Source: Naegleria lovaniensis
Taxonomy: Eukaryota; Heterolobosea; Eutetramitea; Acrasida; Naegleriidae
DNA: 64,000 nt
Direction of reading: 5' to 3'
NCBI RefSeq assembly: GCF_003324165.1
Contig: NW_025407863.1
Location: 56,585 to 120,584, forward strand
The position numbers and the translations under genes are program-made. How positions within the stretch are numbered: the stretch's first letter is position 1; each line of letters begins with the position of its first letter. The notes below the pieces were generated by a model. The model was not told the DNA's origin and searched no databases. It saw nothing but the letters and a program-made list of their open reading frames with translations. Shown one piece after another: positions 57,510 through 64,000 of the stretch.

Positions 57510-59005
57510 ATGACACCTACTACCAACATACTCAAATTATCAACTGTGGTTATTCTTGTATTCTTTTTGGTATTAATAGGTAATACTCTGATGATTCGAA
57601 TAATGATCTCCAAGACAGTCCAACACCATAATTCTGAACAGCCACAAACTCTACAGTCTAGTTCCAGTGGTGTGGAGCATGCGGTCACTGTTCCTGTCTT
57701 CTTACCACAACAAATCATGACGTCCAAGAAGCTCGATTCTGGTCCAATATCAAAACACCTCTCCATGTGAAATGGATGAAAAACAAAATAGCTCTCACAC
57801 TTCCTATTTGGTTACGAAGTGTTGGTGGAGTTCTTGCAAATACAAATGCAACTCGAATCCTTTCATCGAATCAACAACCAAAAATTTTAATTTGTAATTA
57901 TTTAAAAGCATTTGGTTTTGTTGGAGAAGGTAAACATCCTTTGGGAGAACTCACTCAATGGACAGATTTGTTGACGGCTCTTGCGTTGCAGGATTTTCAA
58001 ATCTATTATGCTCATGATTTGCAAGAACTGGTGAATGATATATTGCCTTATCATTCGTTGGATTCATTTCATGTCATCTTTACGGATTACTCTGCTCTGA
58101 AAATGTATTTTTCTCGACAATTGGGAGTGTTGCGTCAAAAAGATCGACATGTTGTATTAACTCAAAAAGAAGAAGAGTTTAAATGCAAATTGAGAGTTTT
58201 AGATTCTTTTGGTACTCATGCAAAATATAATGCAATGGATTTAACAGATATGAAAAGTATGGATTCGTATTGTTGTTGGAATTTGAACTTGAAACAATAC
58301 CTGACATTACAGCCATCTAAAATTCCAGATCCAGTCAATCAATTTTTAGGAACTGCCACTCCTCTTGATTTTGAAGGATCTCAGCATGAAGACCAAAGTT
58401 TACAAAAGAAGAGAAAAAACACCTCCTCAGGGAAGTATCGAGCTCTCATTTGGGCGAAAGAAGTGAAATATTTTGACAACGTACCTTCTACATATCTTGA
58501 AGTTATATCTCAAAAATTTGAGTTGATTACCACTCTGGAGGCAAATGAATTTCATGTCCTCAAGCAAAAGTTTCCCAACGTTGCATTTACTAACTTGGGC
58601 ATTCTCTCACGTGCTCAATATGTGAAAACATTGAGAGAAAGCGCTATTTATGTGGGATTGGGAACTCCCTATATCGGTCCCAGCTCCATAGAAGCGCTTG
58701 CATTTGGAAATGTCATTTTCAATCCAAGAATTTCTCCTCGAAAATTGAGTGATATGGGAAAACCGACAGACGAGATTTATACCAGTCAATCTGGATATTT
58801 GGAGTCTATTGGAAGTCCAAATGTAGTCACCTTGAATATGCATGATACAGAAAGCATCAAACAGCATGTTGAAAATGTGGTCATGTTGCTAAATCAGAAC
58901 CATGGATACACTCCACCTTATCTACCAAGTGAATTTACACTCCAATCCTTTTTTTATAGAGTGTACTCCATTGTGAATTCGTATAATTTTTGTGGCCGTG
59001 ATTAG
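57510..59005 (+). CDS. GT18-family (MGAT5-like) N-acetylglucosaminyltransferase, frame break at about 57745
   Basis: The catalytic frame (57767-59005) resembles MGAT5, which adds beta-1,6-GlcNAc to N-glycans in the Golgi. Matching features are LGELTQWTDLL, VGLGTPYIGPSSIEALAFGN, VIFNPRISP, TSQSGYLESIGSPNV and a C-terminal PPYLPSEFTLQSFFYR. The frame before it (from the ATG at 57510) has a type II TM helix (STVVILVFFLVLIGN). It joins by adding one A at 57746-57747, giving GPNIKTPLHVKWMKNKIAL. The merged protein is about 498 residues, much shorter than MGAT5, so it is mostly the catalytic part. Donor and acceptor are inferred from the family only. Confidence 0.8.
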
Positions 59006-59160
59006 AAGGAAATTCGGTTTGGACATGATTGGTGTACAATTTTCTTTGCAAAGATCTTTCAAATACACGGCACATGAGGTATTTCAAAACTCGAGAGCAA
59101 GCAGGTCAGGTGGCGACTTTGATGCCACCATTTGACTCGTTTACAAACTTTGTTTAATAT

Positions 59161-62100
59161 TTAAAACTTCTTCTTCTTTTTCGAAGTCACACTCTGGGCA
59201 GGTTCCTTAGATTGTTTTTTCTTTGCCGTTCTTGGAGCGACCGTTGTTTCTTCTTCCGAGTCATTGTTTTCTTCTTGTTCACTTTCTTGCTCACTTTCTT
59301 GTTCGCTTTCTTCGTGCTCGCTTTCTTCCTCACTTTCTTCAATCTTCTTTCTGTTTTGTTTCGCTGATCGACTTGGAAGAGATCGTTTGCTTGGCTCCTC
59401 TTCTTTCTTTTTCTTTGTACCAGATGAGGTCGATTTAGTTGTCTTACGTTTTCTCTTCTTTTCTCCTTCAACAGTTGTCGTCTTCGTTGTCGTCTTTGCC
59501 TTCTTTTGCTTTGTTTGCTTTTCTGTTGGTTGAACTTGTCTTGCAAGCTTTTCATTCAATTTGAATCCACTTGGTAGATAAAGTGTCTTAATGGTGTCAA
59601 TATTGGAGCCGTCCTCGTCGTCACCATCAGCTGTTTTGAAGAATGAAGGAACAAAGATCTTTCCAGGAAAAGGTACAGAGGATGCAGCCTTGCCAGAGTT
59701 TTCAGCACATCTGTTTACAATTGAAATGGCCATGTCACAAACTATCAAGTGATTGACTGATTTTAGATTAATTGCATCCTTTCGTTGTTTCAACTTGGTA
59801 ATTAATTGATGGAAAAATGACAAGTTATCAATATCATGAGTGACTTCATCAAAGTATGCATATAAAATTCTGTTAAAAGTGTTAGGGAATATGGATAATA
59901 CGATTAGTATTCGATCAAAAAAGTCAAAATATTGAAAAACATACTTTTGGAATGTTAAAAATTGAGGCTCTTCAGATGCAAATAATGGATGTCTAGCCAG
60001 CAAAAATATAAGATAGGGAAGAATATATTCTGGGAAGATATCATATGCAGAGCGAGATGTTAGTGTAAGACCCTTCGTTCTTGCAATTAGAGCTCTCTTG
60101 AGAGGAACTAACTTGGAGAAATACTTTTTGGCCCTAACTGCCAAGTCAGCGTTCTTATCACCAACAAATAGCAAAAGAATTGCAGAAAATCCATTGCCTA
60201 GCTGGGCTTTTCTAAGCTCTTTGAAAAGTTTTTCAAGTAAACCCTTTCTAACTTCCACAAATGAGTCCAATGACGTGAATGCAAGTTGCAAAAAGCGTTC
60301 CATCTTCAAATTCAAGTTGAAATCAGAAGATTTGGTCAGATTAATAATTGATTTTACAGCAATGAGTCTAAGAGCGGCTCTATCAATTTCTATTTTCTTT
60401 TCGTTGGAATCCTTCTTCTTAGACTCGTTGGTATCTTCTTCTTCGGTGGTATCCATTTTGTCTGATTTTTCTAGATCCTTTTCCAAGATGTCTTTGATAG
60501 ATCCTTTATAAGTAAGAATATCAAAAAGAATTCCAACTAGTTTTGAGCTCACAGATTCGGATTCACTCGTTACTCCTTCCTTGGCACAAGCAATGGTGTA
60601 ATCAACAAGTAGTTTTAGTGCTTGAATCTTGGTCTCAGTATCCAAAGAAAGAGTGCTCCAGTCACTACTTCGTTCTTCTCTATCCCAAAGTACAACATGA
60701 TTGAGAACAAAGTCCATAACTTCTTCTTCATGTGTTCTAAACATTTCAATTTCATGAATAATTACTTGTCTGATTGCAGCCAACGAGGTCAATAATGGTT
60801 CTCCATAATCTAAATTGTCTTTTGCATGAAGGAGTATCTTGGAAAATATATTCTCTGGAGATATAAAGGCCTTTGTGATGACAGTTGCTGCTCTTTTGAC
60901 TTCCTTTGGTTTACCTTTAGTACAGAAAGTAACTAGTTTGTCTTCAAGATCACTAGCCAAAGAGAACTTTGTCTTTTCCAAATCAACAGCAGTGTGAGAG
61001 AGTACTTTGAGAGTAATGAGATTGATTTCATAGTCTTCCTCCTTTTCCATCAATTCAATAGATGCTGCGATAGTGTCCTTTCCAAGAGAAGGATAGAATT
61101 GAACAATGACGTTCAAAAGATGCATGGCCGATAAAGCCATTGAATGTTGAGATGAGTTGGAGAATTTCTGTGCCAATTCGATCATGTCATTAGCTTGTTC
61201 TTTGGTAAAGAGAGTCATTGCAAGTCTTTGAATGACGGTTTTCATATAATCCTTCTCTTCTTTTTTGTCTCCTACTAGCTTGTCATCTCCTTTCTTTTTG
61301 AGTTTGGTGACATCCTTAAATGAAGAGTTAATATTTAGACAGGCCTTTAAGACTTTGATGGCATCATCACTTTGTTTTTTTCCTCGTGTAGATATTTCTT
61401 TCCAAATTCTCTTTCCAAGAGATTCATCTGGAAGTAATGATGACAGAGAAGAAATAACTTGTGAATCAGTGTTCTCTGTATCAAGATCAAGTAAATTTGT
61501 CACTAAAGTTTGGAAGACTTTCTTTTGAGAGATTATTGATTCAAGAACTTGCTTTGCCATATCGTCAAGCTTTCTATATATGTCTAATAAAGTCTTGGAT
61601 CTAAGTGCACCTTGATCTAACAAAGTTTCATCAATAATTTTTTCAATAAATAGTCTGTGAGAGATTACTTGCTCGTGTTGCTCTGCATAGTATTTGATTA
61701 CATTATTCGGAATCCATGCGAGTCTATCACTGGTGGTATTTTCCCAAGAGTCTGTCATCTTCAAAGCCTCTGTTGCATGGTGGTTATACAGTTGTGCACA
61801 CAAACTTAATGTATGCAATCTCAAAACAGCTTTCTTATCACGTGCTCTTTCTTGAAGTTTTTGCATGGTTTCATCTGATATCAATGCAGGGCTGTCCATG
61901 GCTACGTTGATGACAGTTTCAACAACATTTCTTCTCACTTTTTCGTCTGGATCCATCATTCTTTCAGCTAATTTTTCGTTGAGTGTCTTACTGCTCACTG
62001 GATGGTTCTTAATCATTCCACTGGCAAATTTGCTCATGTAAATTCGTACACGATTATCTTTGTCACTGAATCTCGACAAAAAGTCTGTTTCAAAAATGTT

Positions 62101-63329
62101 TGGATACTCCTGAAGAGTTCAGAGTCTTTTGCTTTAAACATATTACCAAGCAATTGAATAACAGCAGATCTCACTTGAACGTCTTCATCCTTCAATTGAA
62201 TACAAAGATTTGGCATCACCGTCAACAATAATCTTGATGAGACAAGGTTAATCTCATATATCAAGCTGAAAACTCTTGCACGTTTCTTTTTGTAGGAAGA
62301 TTTGGTCTTGTCTTTGGTATTTTCAAGCTCTTTTAAGATGTCATTGAGATAATCGTTTAGCTGAGAGGAAATGTGCTCTTGAGTCTTATCTAGAACGGTT
62401 TTAGCAATATGTTTAGCAGAGAAATGGGATTCTTCGTCGTTTTGTTCATCCTTGTCCTCGGTCTCCTCTTCCTCAGAGGGGAGCTTGGATCTATTTTCTA
62501 GAAGTGGTTGAATTAACACTTCAATTAACTTTGAATCGACAGTATCAACAGACTCAATGACTGAGATCATTATATCACAAATATATGAAATAACTTTTTG
62601 AGGTTGATTTGTTTCACAGTCTGTGACAATTCTAAACAGCGACTCAAATAATGGAATAATAAGACTTTCACATTCATCATAGTTTGCCAACATGATGAAA
62701 ATTTTGACTATAGATAGTCTTTCTAACAAGTAAAATCTTTGAGAGAATAATGACCCTGATCCTTGACTTAATGCTACAATTTGGTCAATAATAAATCTAA
62801 ATATTTTTGGTAAATCTTCTTCATCAAAAGGACAGTCTGGTGCTGTCACTCTCAAAACATCTACAATTGTACGAGCGGCATAGACTTTTACCTCTTCTGA
62901 TCTGTTTGAAATAATCTTTTTATCAATTAAATTGGCTAGAAATAATTCATCCCAAGGAGCATCTTCCGGAGTGGCCAATTGACCCATTCCTTTCAGAATA
63001 TCAGCAACTTTCTAATGAAAAATGATCAGTAATCAACTCGCTCGGATATATTAACATACCTTCATTCTACCAGTGAAATCTCCACTGGCAATACTTTCAG
63101 AAATATATGCTCCTGACAAGACATCTGAAACCTCTTCTCCTTCATCCAAAAATTGAGACAATTGTGCTTGACTTGCTGACAAACTAAACAATGATTCAGA
63201 GAGTGATTGACTAGGTGTGCCAGCAGGGGTGAAGGAAGTTTCTTCTTCGTTTCTTGATTTTCTTTTCGGTGTTTGTGGAGCAGATTCCTTTGAAGAGGAA
63301 GCCTTCTTTCTGTTGGTTCTTGGAGGCAT
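59161..63329 (-). CDS. PDS5: PDS5 sister-chromatid cohesion factor, two exons, frame break at about 62113
   Basis: Exon 1 (63060-63329) and exon 2 (from 63011) join across a 48-nt intron (GTATGT to TTCATTAG). The protein reads through RSEEVKVYAARTIVDVLRVTAPD and FYLLERLSIVKIF, the PDS5 N-terminal HEAT signature. Near 62113 the frame breaks: adding one T to CTCTTCAGG gives ELFQEYPNIFETDFLSRFSDKDNRVR, and HEAT repeats continue with RMMDPDEKVRRNVVETV. The total is about 1373 residues, the usual PDS5 size. PDS5 binds cohesin and regulates loop size and cohesion together with WAPL. The C-terminal 130 residues are Lys- and Glu-rich and disordered, typical of PDS5. The break in such a gene is unlikely to be natural. 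Confidence 0.92.
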
Positions 63330-64000
63330 TATAAATTTGAAATGGCTAAACCTAGAGAATTGATGATGATGATCGTTATTGTAATGTTATTAGCACAGAC
63401 TGGAAAATTTTGATTTGAATAAATTAAAAGTTATGCGTAACTGGACTGATGACTACACAGGTATTTGTGATGAACGTTGTGTGTTAAAGGCTTTTTTTTT
63501 GAATTTGAGAAAAAAGAATTTTTGGCGGTTAAAGGTTCCTCATTTCGCGCGAACGATGGAATCATCGTTTGCAGAAGAATTCAAGCCCCAGAGAAAGTAA
63601 ACTCAATATGAACATAGCCTGTTTTTTGATAATGACAATATACTGTTTATATACAAGTACAAAAGCGTTAAGGATGGAATGATGAAGGAAACGATTTGCC
63701 TCAGGTCAAAAACACGTTGTGATTTTAAAATATATACAAATGATTCTCAAATGAGTGATGCATTCAGAATAGGTTGTTGATTGGAATTTGTTGCATGTGA
63801 ACATTGACACTAAAATTGTTTGAAGGAAGGAAAATATTGTTCATCCATTTGGACGTCATGTCATCACAACTTTCCACATATAATTATACTACTGCTGCTA
63901 TCAAAATGTCCACTCACTGTGCTAGAAAAGAGAAGTCATTCATATAAAAACTGTTGCCAAAGAGAGGAAAGGAAGAAGGAGGAAAGAATGTCAATAGAGG
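63330..64000. other. Upstream region of PDS5, no gene recognised to window end
   Basis: The 671 nt after the PDS5 start show no convincing frame. A 61-codon plus-strand frame at 63415 is not supported by codon pattern. It contains a short ATG-started segment (63556-63600, MESSFAEEF) that could be the first exon of a gene continuing past the window, but no clear donor is present. The rest, to 64000, is AT-rich and has no RNA gene I can fold. Confidence 0.4.
63521..63550 (+). promoter_or_regulatory. Paired E2F-like sites upstream of PDS5
   Basis: TTTGGCGG (63521-63528) and TTTCGCGC (63543-63550) both fit the E2F/DP consensus TTTSSCGS. They are 14 nt apart, about 190-220 nt upstream of the PDS5 start. 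PDS5 is a replication- and cell-cycle-linked gene, a typical E2F target. The two sites could also serve a plus-strand gene starting at 63556. Confidence 0.4.

Noticed and set aside
63415-63600. 61-codon frame upstream of PDS5
   Set aside because: It has no family resemblance or coding-like codons and overlaps the likely promoter.

Overview
The window looks like nuclear DNA of a free-living heterolobosean amoeba of the Naegleria type. This is inferred from the proteins and gene structure; no database was searched. The genes are eukaryotic (PDS5, ISWI, VPS52, SEC16, IMP3, RCL1, POC5, ADAT2, ribosomal protein uL22), tightly packed, AT-rich and read with the standard code. They have few short introns, mostly 48-165 nt, starting GTAAGT or GTATGT. 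Asn-, Gln-, Ser- and Thr-rich low-complexity stretches are common. Genes lie on both strands with no operons; neighbours are often divergent from short shared promoters or convergent with tails less than 100 nt apart.

Layout. 1-9.4 kb: a low-complexity protein, a giant P5-type ATPase and a PPPDE-PUL ubiquitin/SUMO-type protein. 9.6-22 kb: a coiled-coil protein, a RING/FYR-like protein, an AANAT-like acetyltransferase, an OST3/OST6 oligosaccharyltransferase subunit, a YkuD L,D-transpeptidase-like ER protein and a tail-anchored protein. 22-31 kb: IMP3, SEC16, a two-TM protein and a membrane class III nucleotidyl cyclase. 31-41.5 kb: ADAT2, VPS52, a ZIP zinc transporter, RCL1, a permuted-papain-like protein, a PstS-like secreted protein and an intron-containing tRNA-Cys(GCA). 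41.6-49.1 kb: a Zn2Cys6 regulator, a sirtuin, an M1 metallopeptidase and a four-exon secretory protein. 49.2-64 kb: a BTB protein, ISWI with an inserted RRM-like segment, a PrsW-like protease, uL22, POC5, a GT18 glycosyltransferase and PDS5.

The genes do not form one pathway. Secretory and endomembrane functions recur (OST3/6, SEC16, VPS52, GT18, P5 ATPase, the YkuD-like protein), as do chromatin and cell-cycle functions (ISWI, PDS5, POC5, sirtuin, RING/FYR) and RNA functions (IMP3, RCL1, ADAT2, tRNA-Cys).

The most striking pattern is that at least ten genes, including the housekeeping gene PDS5, are broken by a one-base frame break, and every break has the same sign: one base is missing. 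Many can be repaired by lengthening a short homopolymer by one base. Assembly deletion error is the simplest explanation; programmed -1 frameshifting is the exciting alternative. Biologically, the best leads are the ER-retained YkuD-like protein with a peptidoglycan-binding-like domain, the RRM-like insertion in ISWI, the M1 peptidase with a shortened zinc-site spacing, the PstS-like membrane-anchored protein and the permuted-papain-like protein.
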